The notes: generated from the letters alone by a model not told the origin. A stretch of 48,333 nt of DNA from Symbiodinium natans (GCA_905221605.1 CAJNDS010002162.1:1-48333), one strand, 5' to 3'; counted from the first letter of the stretch, positions 9,957-18,549 are shown. Made by a program: numbers and translations.

Positions 9957-10148
9957 ATGTGTGTTTCGCTGCGCTTGTGTGAGGAGAACTACATGAGGAA
10001 GGTCATTCGCCGGGCTGCAACTGAGAAGCTACTGGGCTGCCCTAAACCCTAAACCCTAAACCCTAAACCCTAAACCCCAAAGCCCAAAGCCCTAAAACAG
10101 CAGCAGAGAGACCAGAGGATGAGCACCCCCGACTCAAGGAAGCGGTTG
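9957..10148 (+). CDS. Probable exons of an unidentified basic protein
   Basis: The first segment reads RLCEENYMRKVIRRAATEKL and ends at a CCCTAAA array; the second (about 10098-10148, after AACAGCAG) reads QRDQRMSTPDSRKRL and runs into a TTTAGGG array. Lys/Arg/Glu-rich helix expected. The array between them would be intronic. Confidence 0.4.
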
Positions 10149-10259
10149 AGGGTTTAGGGTTTAGGGTTTAGGGTTTAGGGTTTAGGGTTTAGGGTTTAGG
10201 GTTTAGGGTTTAGGGTTTAGGGTTTAGGGTTTAGGGTTTAGGGTTTAGGGTTTAGGGTA
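10148..10259. repeat. TTTAGGG array, ~16 units
   Basis: Uninterrupted TTTAGGG repeats, orientation opposite to the CCCTAAA tract at 10042-10070 just upstream. Confidence 0.97.
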
Positions 10260-10260
10260 A

Positions 10261-10405
10261 CTTTTTGTGGTACATACAAGCCTACCACAATTCAAAGGTT
10301 TACCTTAAGTTTTTGGGCCAGGGTCCTCAGCATTCTGAGGGTTATTGTCGTATTACCAAGGGACCACAAGGGAATTATTATTGCTATTCTTCCGACCCCT
10401 ACAGT
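10261..10405. repeat. Family K repeat (TTCCGACCCC end)
   Basis: Ends in CTTCCGACCCCTACAG. Related right ends, ATTCCGACCCC or TTTCCGACCCCTGG, occur near 22080 and 23288, and the inverted form AGGGGTCGGA near 20378. Internally AGGGACC-AAGGGAAT is shared with the 23.2-kb copy. Confidence 0.5.
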
Positions 10406-10605
10406 ACATGATTGCCCGCGAAGTGAAAGTACAGCTCGTTTCCAGCTCCCCACACCCCCAGACTGTTTAGAACCCTTCCTTCACTAGCGGCTGCATGGAC
10501 TACTGTACAGCAACAAACTTGGTGGGAACCTAGCGAATCACCATGCACCCCGGTCTCGGCAGTACGCACCACACATGTATGGGGCGAAGGTCCGAAGCTA
10601 AGAAT

Positions 10606-10753
10606 CAAGGGACTGAAGGAGGGACCCTTAAAAGCGACCTTAGGGGATTTTTTAGGGTTATTCAGGGGCTACTTAGGGTATACAGGGACTATACAAGGTT
10701 ATACTATAGGGGAATAAGACTCAGGGTCCAGTCTAGGGGTCCCTCAGCCCTTG
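10606..10753. mobile_element. Family H inverted-repeat element
   Basis: Left CAAGGGACTGAAGGAGGGAC and right TAGGGGTCCCTCAGCCCTTG form an imperfect inverted repeat; AAGCGACCTTAGG lies inside. A relative is at 38221-38342, and a looser one near 36438-36570. Its right end (CCCTCAG) could serve as the acceptor for the exon that follows. Confidence 0.65.
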
Positions 10754-11244
10754 CGAACCTCAGGGCAGACTCCGCCAGCGCAGCGCAGAAGAACATCTCT
10801 CCCAAGTTGCAGGCAGCGCTCAGGACACTCAACCCGCATTCAGAGCACGGTTTAGGGTTTAGGGTTTAGGGTTTAGGGTTTAGGGGTTTAGGGTTTAGGG
10901 TTTAGGGTTTAGGGTTTTGGGGTGGGGAGGTGGGGGAGGGGTGTTGCTGCAAGGGATCGGATCCGTGGCCATAAAGCCCCCGGCATGCCTCAAGACCCCG
11001 AGGCTAGCGTACTTGCAGCGGTTCGTGCGATCTCAGGCAAACTGTCTACATCCCTGCCGCCTCTGCGACATCACGGAGCCCGGATCCCGATCAAGAGAAC
11101 TGCATATCACCCCAACTGGCGGCTTTTTCTGCGAAGTCGGCGGAGAAGCTCGAGGCTCAGAAGAGATTCGGCCGCAGAATGTCGCCGATGCTTAGCCTTC
11201 ATGTTGACTGTGGCGGAATCTCACTAGACGAATATAGCTCGTGA
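10754..11244 (+). CDS. Unidentified gene, at least two exons
   Basis: The upstream exon (about 10754-10848) reads ANLRADSASAAQKNISPKLQ and runs into a TTTAGGG array. The terminal exon 11037-11244 starts after GCGATCTCAG and stays open to TGA at 11242-11244; it contains SPDPDQENCISPQLAAFSAK, then KLEAQKRFGRRM and DCGGISLDEYSS. This frame has no ATG, so a start-based search would miss it; two overlapping frames with ATGs are probably shadows. No known domain. Confidence 0.45.
10850..10916. repeat. TTTAGGG array in a probable intron
   Basis: About nine TTTAGGG units between the two exons of the preceding gene model. Confidence 0.9.
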
Positions 11245-11433
11245 GCCTTTGAGAATTTGAAGTCTCTTCGGCAGTCTTGCCCATGTGGCGTGCATCATGT
11301 GGCGTGCTGTTACCGCTGCTCCTTCAAGCCCTGCTTCGCGTTGGCTTCCAGCAGTATGTCTGCCCAAGAGTGGGGGGTGCCCCCGTAGTGGCCAACAGCT
11401 CACAAGCAGCCTGGGTCAGGAGACCGATGTGCC

Positions 11434-11932
11434 ATGAACACACGAGTGATCGTCGTGTTCAGCTTGGCCGTGATTGCTGGAGTCCTTTGTACATCGTATC
11501 TACCTGACCTACAATCAGAGCCTATATCCCCCTTGGGACTTATTTTTTTATTTTTGCTCATATAAAACTCAAGAGGGTATTAAACATATTGTTTTTATTA
11601 AGGTTCTAAGGGGAGTGTAGGAGCTTCCGATCTCGAATCGGGTTGCTACCGCCGCCGGCTTCGTCTCCAGCGGGGCATCTGCTGCTGCTGGGCTTCTGTC
11701 TGGCGCAGGTTTGCTCGCTCAAGCCGACGACGTGGAGTTCGCTAAGCCAGTTGACCATGAAGTCCAGCTGGACATACCGCCCGTGTTCAAGTGCAATCCG
11801 TTCGATCACGTGCGCCTTGGCTGAGCTTCGACCAGAAGGTTTTCAAAGAGCTTTCGCGTTTATGGACGAAAGAGGCAACACACATATGGAGACACACACA
11901 CACACACACAGACACACACACAGAGGCTCACT

Positions 11933-11963
<31 letters not shown>

Positions 11964-12076
11964 GCGTACACGCACACGTGCACGCGCACGCGCACGCGCA
12001 CGCGCACGCGCACGCGCACGCGCACGCGCACGCGCACGCGCACGCGCACGCGCATGCGCACGCACACAAACAGGCT

Positions 12077-12109
<33 letters not shown>

Positions 12110-12876
12110 GCTCACACACACACACACACAGGCTCACACGCACACAGGCTCACACGCAAACACGCGCAAACGCGAACACGCCCACACGGGGCTTTTGGGG
12201 CTCACAATCTGATGCGCTGAGGCTGGTCGTCAACCTCGAGGGCCCCGGCGGAGAAGCACGACGCAACCACATCCTCCGAGAGTTCGGAAAAAAGGGGCTG
12301 AAGGGAAGGTTCAAGTTCTGGCCGGCTGTGAACTTCGGGACAGATGAAGGCTTAGCTGCAGAGAGAAACCAAAAAAAGTGCCCATGTGATCCAAAGGTGG
12401 GTTGCGGGCTTAGCCATCGTCGCATCTATGAGACCATGCTCGCCGAGCAGTGGGCATGCGCGACGATCTTCGAGGACGATGTGACCCTCGCGGAAAACTT
12501 CACCACAAGAATAGAGGCCGCGATCGACAGCATCCCACCATTTGATGTGATCTTATGGGGCTTCTGCCCCGGTGGTTACAAGCCGAGGCATGCACCCAAG
12601 GATCAGAGCTCGGTCCCCATTCTTAGTTATGGTTGGCCGGGCTCGTGTGTCCATGCCTATACCGTCAGTCTGTCGGGGGCGCTTGTGCTTACTCAGGCGA
12701 ACACGCCCGTGGTGGTCGCACCAGATGGGGCGATGGACGGCATGCATTGGTACAAAGACAAGACCAGGTTGCACATAGACCGATCTGCGGGAGTGATAAC
12801 GGGCTCTTACTGGTGGGTCAACCCTCAGCTATCGTGGCAAGGGGTGGAGGCGGACAACTTGGAAGGAGGAGTATAA
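11434..12876 (+). CDS. Glycosyltransferase family 25 protein, paralog 1 (three exons)
   Basis: Exons 11434-11517, 11621-11811 and 12222-12876 join to 930 nt (309 residues). Residues ~5-23 form a hydrophobic N-terminal signal anchor (VIVVFSLAVIAGVLCTSYL), suggesting a type II Golgi/ER membrane enzyme. The catalytic part starts at DHVLVVNLEGPGGEARR. It has the GT25 hallmarks GCGLSHRRIYETML and ATIFEDDVTLAENF (acidic EDD motif), then SGALVLTQANTP and a C-terminal PQLSWQG. Family 25 enzymes transfer sugars such as galactose from nucleotide sugars; the acceptor here is unknown. Intron 1 (11518-11620) is an introner with a GA donor; intron 2 (11812-12221) has a GC donor conserved in paralog 2 and contains a large microsatellite. 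The ATG at 11434 aligns with paralog 2. Sequence is intact. Splice sites are deduced from the paralog alignment, not from transcripts. Confidence 0.85.
11518..11620 (+). mobile_element. Family D introner acting as intron 1 of GT25 paralog 1
   Basis: The intron starts GAGCCTATATCCCCCTTGGG and ends GGGGAGTGTAG; the next exon starts GAGCTT. The first six bases and the exon start are therefore a near-identical duplication, giving a GA-AG intron. Closely similar to 15375-15475. Absent from paralog 2, where coding runs through. Confidence 0.85.
11889..12180. repeat. (CA)n / (CGCACG)n microsatellite
   Basis: Alternating purine-pyrimidine tracts: (CA)n, then a long GCGCAC repeat (about 11970-12062), then more (CA)n with GGCT interruptions. 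It lies in intron 2 of GT25 paralog 1. Could adopt Z-DNA; frames through it are artefacts. Confidence 0.95.
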
Positions 12877-12982
12877 CCAGTCAGACAGGTGAGGCCCGCT
12901 GTTTCACTTTGCTCCCCGCCAACGGCGAATTCGGCATCAGAGAAAGATGGAATCGAGAAGGGGTAACCTTCTGGTTCATATG

Positions 12983-13081
12983 GGTGGTTGTCAAAAATTA
13001 GGGTCCCATTTTGGACCTATTATAATACGGCACCTAACATTTAGGGTACCCCAAGAAGGGACCATAATTTTGACAGCCACC
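12983..13081. mobile_element. Family B element, second copy
   Basis: Ends GGTGGTTGTCAAAA and TTTTGACAGCCACC, flanked by CATATG on both sides (12977-12982, 13082-13087). About 100 bp downstream of the GT25 paralog 1 stop codon. Confidence 0.9.
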
Positions 13082-13089
13082 CATATGAG

Positions 13090-13960
13090 CTTTCGGTCTG
13101 CGGACACTCTGCTTTTCGTGGCGTAATCATGCACTGGCTGCACCATCTTTTTCGGACAGGTCGCAATTTCAAGGGCGTGCTAAGCAGGATGTGACAACGG
13201 GGAAGGGGGTGGGCGCAAGCAATCGCAACCATTCGGGCCCCAATGGGACGAAATTGAAAATGCATTTTTTTGTTCGGAATCGAGCGCGCTTGGCGTCTCT
13301 TTGACCCTTTTGTGTCAGTCGGGTGTCCGGCGTCCGGCATTAGGGGCACCTTATTGGGGTCCCTATTCTAAGGATCCTACTATTTGGAGTTTATATTTGG
13401 GGTCCCTTATTGTCGTAAACCCCCATGTTGGCACGGCAATGAACACTAAACCCACCCAAGCCTGCCCGGTTTGTGGCAGTTTCAGCAAATGCTCTGGCCA
13501 GCAAGTGCTCGTTCCCGTTCACTCCGGCTTGACGTTGCCGCCCAGTCCTTTTTTCAACACAGCCCTTCCCCTGGCAGCAGATGGTCACATAGTCTGTCGG
13601 CCTACAGCTAATTCGCCCGCAGCTTAGAGTTCGGCGAACTAGCAAAAAACCCCAACAATGTCCTGCCTAAAGATTGTGGATCTGAATTTCTCGACCGAGT
13701 GTGGCACAACCAGCAAATGCTCAGACACGCATCTACCGCAGTGAGCCTGCATGTTGCATCCGTGGTCTTAGACATGTCAGTGAGACCTGTTTTAAGATAG
13801 CGGGGTGCTTCCGCAACAGCTTAGTAGGCCTCAGCAACTCAACCAGAGCAGCAGCAGCAGCACCGCCACCACATTCACCACGGATGTATGGTGTCGGCAT
13901 AGCTTCCTACCTTTGAGGGGAAAGGCTGAGCTGCCAGGCACGAGCTCCTGGCGGAGGTTC
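13090..13960. other. Intergenic stretch between the GT25 paralogs
   Basis: No firm gene. A + frame near 13440-13620 contains TQACPVCGSFSK, which might be an exon. Repeat words resembling GGGGTCCC and TAAACCCCCATG around 13340-13435 recur inverted near 36870-36900. A serine-coding (AGC)n run lies near 13846. Confidence 0.4.
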
Positions 13961-13961
13961 C

Positions 13962-15783
13962 ATGAATTGGCGCTTGCTAGTGGCCTTCAGCGTGGCCATC
14001 ATCGGCGGAGCACTGTTCAGCTCCTACTTACCTGACCTGCATGGAAGCCAGACAGAGCTCTCGCGCACTGACAAAATTTCAATAAGCAAGGGAACTGTCT
14101 TCAGTGGAGCAGCTGCTTCTGGTTTCATCTCCGGCGGGGGACTGTTGTCCAATGCGGAGGCTGTGGAGTTCGCACAACCTGCGGAGCATGACGTCAAGCT
14201 GGACATACCGCCTGTGTTCAAATGCAATCCCTTTGATCATGTGCGCCTTGGCATCGTTTCCCTGGGTGCCACCACGTCCGCACGGACTGTATTGTTGCTT
14301 ATGGTTTTCAGAGGAGCCATCTTGTCATCTAAACCCTAAACCCTGAACCCCAAAAACCCTAATCCACCTTGTCATACCCCAACCCCTGAACCCTAAACCC
14401 TAGTCACCCTTGTCATACCCTAAGCCTGAACCCGAAACCCTAATCCACCTTGTCATCTTGTAGCTACGATATTCAGACTTTAGACTGTGTTTGCAAGCTG
14501 GGGTATGCCGGGACCATGAAACCGGGCTCGCCAGGCTCAGAGTTAAGGGTTTAGGGTTTAGGATTTAGGGTTTAGGGTTTCGGGTTTAGGGTTAGCGTTG
14601 TATCGCGCTGTTTCAGGCTGGTCGTCAACCTCGAAGGCCCCGGCGGAGAAGCCCGACGCAACCACATCCTCCGAGAGTTTGCAAAGAAAGGCCTGAAGGG
14701 AAGGTTCAAGTTCTGGCCTGCAGTGAAGCTAGGTATCCCCTTGGGACATTTTTCTGTGTCCCACCTTTTTTGGGGGTGTGTTGAAGAGGATGCTGGTTCC
14801 ATATCTTCCCTTATAGTTCTGGCACCTGCAGTGAATCATGCTTCTATTTTCCCTTTTTTGGGGGGTTTACGAGGATCCTATTCTACATTTTCCCTTATCG
14901 GGTTCAAGAGGATCCTATGTTATATTTTCCCTTATTGGGTTTAAGAGGATCCCATTTGTTTTTTCAGAGGGTGTTAAGGGCCATCTTAGGAACTTTGGCA
15001 CAGACGAACAGCTGGCCCAGGAGACAGGGAAGAAGAAGTGCCCCTGTGATCCCAAAAAAGGCTGCGCGCTCAGCCACCGGCGTATTTATGAGACCATGCT
15101 CGCCGAGCAGTGGGCATGCGCGACGATCTTCGAGGACGATGTGACCCTCGCGGAAAACTTCACCGCGAGAATAGAGGCCACCATCGACAGTATCCCACCA
15201 TTTGATGTGATCTTATGGGGCTTCTGCCCCGGTGGGTCCAAGCCGAGACACGGACCCAAGGATCAGAGCTCGGTCCCCATTCTTAGGTATGGTTGGCCGG
15301 GCTCGTGTGTCCATGCCTATACCGTCAGTCTGTCGGGGGCGCTTGTGATGACTCAGGCGAACACGCCGGTCCAAGTACCTATATCCCCCTTGGGAATTAT
15401 TTTTATTTTTGTTTATATAAAACCCAAGAGGATATTAAGAGTACTATGTTTATTAAGGTTCTAAGCGGAGTGTAGGTACCTCCAGATGGAGCCATGGACG
15501 GCATGCATTGGTACCACGACAGGGCGAGGCTGCATATCGATCGATCTGGGGGAGTGATAACTGGCTCCTATTGGCTTCTTAGTAGCTGAGTGGGCACGCT
15601 TTACACTTTTTGGGATACTATATAATCCCTAAACCCTAAACCCCTTGACCCAAAACCCTAAACCCCTATAAAACTGAAAGTGTACACTTTTGGGGGGGCT
15701 TATGAACTCAGCAACCAAGGTTTGCCACCCCTCAGCTATCATGGCAAGGGGTGGAGGCAGACAATTTGGACGGAGGAGTGTGA
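13962..15783 (+). CDS. Glycosyltransferase family 25 protein, paralog 2 (five exons)
   Basis: Exons 13962-14242, 14617-14724, 14990-15374, 15476-15573 and 15720-15783 join to 936 nt (311 residues) in one frame. It has the same plan as paralog 1: N-terminal anchor (LLVAFSVAIIGGALFSSYL), luminal stem, then DHVLVVNLEGPGGEARR, GCALSHRRIYETML, ATIFEDDVTLAENF, a PDGAMDGMHW segment and C-terminal PQLSWQG. The first exon is continuous where paralog 1 has intron 1. Conversely, introns at 14725-14989 (GA-AG), 15375-15475 (GT-AG) and 15574-15719 (GC-AG) interrupt sequence that is continuous in paralog 1. Only intron 14243-14616 (GC-AG) is shared. Likely a Golgi-type transferase, tandem duplicate, both copies apparently functional. 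Splice sites rest on paralog alignment. Confidence 0.85.
14327..14600. repeat. Telomere-like and spacer repeats in the shared GT25 intron
   Basis: A CCCTAAACCCTGAACCCC tract with three copies of a CCACCTTGTCAT-type spacer, then TTTAGGG units to about 14594. Paralog 1 has a CA/CG microsatellite in the corresponding intron. Confidence 0.85.
14725..14989 (+). mobile_element. Family D-related introner (265-nt GA-AG intron)
   Basis: Begins GAAGCTAGGTATCCCCTTGG and ends TTAAGGGCCATCTTAG; the next exon begins GAAC. The inside has two or three tandem copies of a TTTTCCCTTAT-GGGTT-AAGAGGATCC unit. The right end matches the element ending at 43864. Confidence 0.75.
15375..15475 (+). mobile_element. 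Family D introner (101-nt GT-AG intron)
   Basis: GTACCT occurs at 15375-15380 and again at 15476-15481, so the first duplicate copy provides the GT donor and the element end GTGTAG provides the acceptor. Paralog 1 is uninterrupted here. Closely similar to 11518-11620. Confidence 0.9.
15574..15719 (+). mobile_element. Introner with CTT..GCTGAGT ends (146-nt GC-AG intron)
   Basis: Left CTTCTTAGTAGCTGAGT and right ACTCAGCAACCAAG are inverted. The interior carries CCCTAAACCCC units between inverted TTACACTTTTT / AAAGTGTACACTTTT arms. The splice keeps frame and aligns with continuous sequence in paralog 1. Confidence 0.75.
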
Positions 15784-16212
15784 GCCAGGAGGGTGTAGGG
15801 TTTAGGGTTTAGGGTTTAGGGTTTAGGGTTTCCTCAACCAGAGGTGCTGAGAAAAAAGTCGCTGACGAAAGCTGTCACATGTTTCAGAACAGAAGATGAC
15901 TACTAACTTGTTGCTGTGTAGTATGGTCATCGTGGTGCTTGGGGGGTGTGGCGCTTGATGTTTTGAAGTGACACCGCGAGCCCGAAAGGATGTTGCATGC
16001 GCTCTCATGAGAGCACTGCAGCGCGCGTCAGACCAAGATTTCCACCCAGAGATCTCCAATTCCTCAGATCTAAACCCTAAACCCTAAACCCATCTACAGA
16101 ATACGACTCTGAATCCACAGACCTGTCGAATTGGCGCCTTACCCTAAAACCTAAAAACTAAACCCTAAACCCTAGACCCTAGACCCTAAACTGTGACTCT
16201 CTGACTTTAAAG

Positions 16213-16697
16213 CACTATCGATGCCGTCCGATCCCAGGAGAGCGCGCAAAGAGTGCGTGACCGGGCAGCACCTTCATTGGCAGCTTTCCTGTGGAAAGCT
16301 CTCATACCAGGGTTTAGGGTTTAGGGTTTAGGGTTTATGGGTACACCAGGATGAGTCGTTGATACTTGGGCTCACCCGTGCAAGCCAATGTGAGAATCTG
16401 GAATGTTCAGCCACGTTCTTCGTAGGGAATGAGGGACCTATATACGCCCTTAAAGGGTATACATATATATATATATATATAGTATATATCTATATAGTAT
16501 ATATATACATATATATATATATATGGGGCCTACTTCCCTCATTCCCTACGAAGAGTCATGGGGAACAGGTGGACAAGCTCTTCAAGTGGGCCTCCGATCG
16601 CGAAGAGCGGCTGTCCCGGCTGCGTAAGGAGAAGGAGGAGCAGCTGGAGGCCGTGGGAGGATCCCCAGGGAGCAAAATCAGAAGAAACCGGGTTTAG
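16213..16697 (+). CDS. Probable exons of a helical protein, interrupted by a family E element
   Basis: Exon about 16213-16312 reads DAVRSQESAQRVRDRAAPSL. After a TTTAGGG tract, an exon about 16366-16416 (GSPVQANVRIWNVQP) meets the family E element. The exon after it (from 16555) reads GEQVDKLFKWASDREERLSR, continues LRKEKEEQLEAVGG and ends at a stop at 16695-16697. The last part is strongly coiled-coil. Removing the element together with one copy of a flanking GT keeps one open frame, but a strict GT-AG boundary does not, so the exact junction is uncertain. Unknown function. Confidence 0.45.
16417..16554. mobile_element. Family E inverted-repeat element with (TA)n core
   Basis: Ends TCTTCGTAGGGAATGAGGG and CCCTCATTCCCTACGAAGA are near-perfect inverted copies, flanked by GT on both sides. 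The core is (TA)n with CCCTTAAAGGGTATA. A second copy is at 40074-40160. Confidence 0.9.
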
Positions 16698-16762
16698 GGT
16701 TCGGGGGTTAGGGGTTTAGGGGTTGAGGGGTTTAGGGGTTGAGGGGTTTAGGGTTTATAGGG

Positions 16763-16951
16763 TTTCTTCAAGGGGATTTGGGCGGACTTAGCCTGTTGAA
16801 GCAAAGGCTGTGCTCGGGATGGAACGCGTTTCAGATGGCAGTCCTGATTGAAACCTTCTCCCAATCTCCGCTCTCAGGGCTTGAGAAACTCTTGTGTAAC
16901 TTGAAGAAGCCTCTTACATCATGGAAGCCAGCCCTAAACCAGCAGTTGTGA
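16763..16951 (+). CDS. Possible terminal exon, unidentified
   Basis: The open frame reads LSLLKQRLCSGWNAFQMAVL and later LEKLLCNLKKPLTSW before the stop at 16949-16951; a possible acceptor is CTTCAAG. Protein-like composition only. Confidence 0.35.
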   Translation, partial: FLQGDLGGLSLLKQRLCSGWNAFQMAVLIETFSQSPLSGLEKLLCNLKKPLTSWKPALNQQL

Positions 16952-17044
16952 GAACACCTTGACCTGAGTTCTTGTATGGGCTTGAGGCCCAGAGCAAATT
17001 CTCCTGCCTAAAGGGCCCTGTTGGTATGCAGGGCTCCTGGGCTG

Positions 17045-17218
17045 AGGGTTTAGGGTTTAGGGTTTGGGGTTTGGGGTTTGGGGTTTGGGGTTTGGGGTTT
17101 GGGGTTTAGGGTTTAGGGTTTAGGGTTTGGCGTTTAGGGTTTAGGGTTTAGGGTTTAGGGTTTAGGGTTTAGGGTTTAGGGTTTGGGGTTTAGGGTTTAG
17201 GGTTTAGGGTTTAGGGTG
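17045..17218. repeat. TTTAGGG/TTTGGGG array
   Basis: About 24 units, with a block of TTTGGGG variants near 17065-17103. Confidence 0.95.
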
Positions 17219-17308
17219 GGTGGAGAAGACCTGTCTGTCGTCATCTGAAGAGTTCGTCAAGACATCGGAATCGACCCTAGTCATAACCGGCCTTGGGTAC
17301 TTGATGAG
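17219..17308 (+). CDS. Probable internal exon between two telomere-like arrays
   Basis: The open frame VEKTCLSSSEEFVKTSESTL continues to VITGLGYLMSE. It is unique, protein-like sequence with TTTAGGG arrays on both sides, so it appears to be an exon whose flanking introns are telomere repeats. Confidence 0.45.
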
Positions 17309-17441
17309 TGAGGTTTAGGGCTTAGGGTTTAGGATTTTGGTTTTAGGGTTTAGGGTTTAGGCTGTTTAAGGTTTAGGGTTTAGGGTTTAGGGTTTAGGAT
17401 GTAGGGTTTAGGGTTTAGGGTTTAGGGTTTAGGGTTTAGGG
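17309..17441. repeat. TTTAGGG array
   Basis: About 18 units with several variants, following the exon at 17219-17308. Confidence 0.93.
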
Positions 17442-17442
17442 C

Positions 17443-17545
17443 TACTTGACGGTTCATGGGTAGTTATGTAAAGTACCCTAAATCAGGTAATTATCAGTTT
17501 TATTTAGAGCGACCCTACTTGTAACCCCACTTACAAGTAACCTCC
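17443..17545. mobile_element. Family A element, degenerate right end
   Basis: Starts TTGACGGTTCATGGGTAG and contains AAGTACCCTAAATCAGGTAA. The right arm CCACTTACAAGTAACCTCC is diverged. Confidence 0.6.
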
Positions 17546-17596
17546 TCCCCCTAACTTCAAACCCCCCTTCCCCCTGATGGTAAATCCCCTCTCCCC

Positions 17597-17684
17597 TTAT
17601 ACTCCAATATACCTACAATGGGAGTATTTTAATATTCGCCATACTCTAATATAACTACAGTGGGAGTCTTTGAATATTTGGCGG
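17597..17684. repeat. Two tandem ~43-bp copies
   Basis: TTATACTCCAATATACCTAC...TATTCGCC is followed directly by CATACTCTAATATAACTAC...TATTTGGC, a diverged head-to-tail duplication. Confidence 0.75.
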
Positions 17685-17703
17685 GGGGGTTATTGGGGGA
17701 GGG

Positions 17704-17940
17704 GACCCTAAACCCTAAACCCTAAACCCTAAACCCTAAACCCTAAACCCTAAACCCTAAACCCTAAACCCTAAACCCTAAACCCTAAACCCTAAACCCT
17801 AAACCCTAAACCCTAACCTCTAAACCCTAAACCCTAAACCCTAAACCCTAAACCCTAAACCCTAAACCCTAAACCCTAAACCCTAAACCCTAAACCCTAA
17901 ACCCTAAACCCTAAACCCTAAACCCTAAACCCTAAACCCC
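17704..17940. repeat. Largest CCCTAAA array, ~34 units
   Basis: Almost perfect CCCTAAA repeats with one CCCTAACCT variant near 17812. The opposite orientation to the arrays at 17045-17441. Confidence 0.97.
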
Positions 17941-17947
17941 AATCCCT

Positions 17948-18079
17948 CCGAAACAGGCCGAGCTCAGGGCTGCATCCGTCCATGCCAGCGCAGGCAGGAT
18001 AACGCGAAGCGGCCGTCCCCAAATTGGCCGCCGCAAATCCGTTCTCTCACGACCCACAAGAGGACATTGCCCAAAATAG
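17948..18079 (+). CDS. Probable terminal exon of a basic protein
   Basis: Open frame PKQAELRAASVHASAGRITR, continuing RPQIGRRKSVLSRPTR to a stop at 18077-18079. Arg/Ser-rich, unrecognised. A minus-strand frame over the same bases looks less protein-like. Confidence 0.4.
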   Translation, partial: PKQAELRAASVHASAGRITRSGRPQIGRRKSVLSRPTRGHCPK

Positions 18080-18243
18080 GGGTTAGGGTTTAGAGGTGAG
18101 GGCCTCCTAGAATATACACTCAAGATACTAAGAGTATAGGACACAGTTTTGAGCCTCCCAGTCCCACATCCAGAAATGACAGCCGGAGGCGCGCTGAGGG
18201 TATTTTAGGGCCTCTTCGGGTTTCCCGCTTCTGGGAATTGACA

Positions 18244-18326
18244 GGGTTTAGGGTTTAGGGTTTAGGGTTTAGGGTTTAGGGTTTAGGGTTTAGGGTTTAG
18301 GGTTTAGGGTTTAGGGTTTAGGGTTT
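18244..18326. repeat. TTTAGGG array
   Basis: Twelve TTTAGGG units. Confidence 0.96.
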
Positions 18327-18437
18327 TGGTTCGCTCTTGACCCTTAAAGGGCTTGGGCATGTTCACGCGCCTGCCTGCACTTCCCTAATAACACCCCCCC
18401 CCCCCATCTCCCGACACACCCCCTTCAGGGTCTTCTT

Positions 18438-18549
18438 CTTGGAGGTTCATGGGTAGTTATAAGTGGGGGTTCTAAGTAGAGGAACTAGACTTATAACCCT
18501 ACTCAGGGTACTTCTAACCCTGCTTATAACTACCCATGAACCTCCAAGT
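18438..18549. mobile_element. Family A element, well preserved
   Basis: CTTGGAGGTTCATGGGTAG and CTACCCATGAACCTCCAAG are perfect inverted ends; the arms continue as TTATAAGTGGGGGTTCTAAG and CTTCTAACCCTGCTTATAA. Confidence 0.93.

Noticed and set aside
11791-12220. Long frame rich in Thr-His or Ala-Arg repeats continuous with GT25 paralog 1
   Set aside because: It reads through a CA/CG microsatellite. Paralog alignment places this in an intron, with coding restarting at 12222.
17704-17940. True chromosome end
   Set aside because: Arrays occur in both orientations all over the window, with genes on both sides, so these are interstitial.
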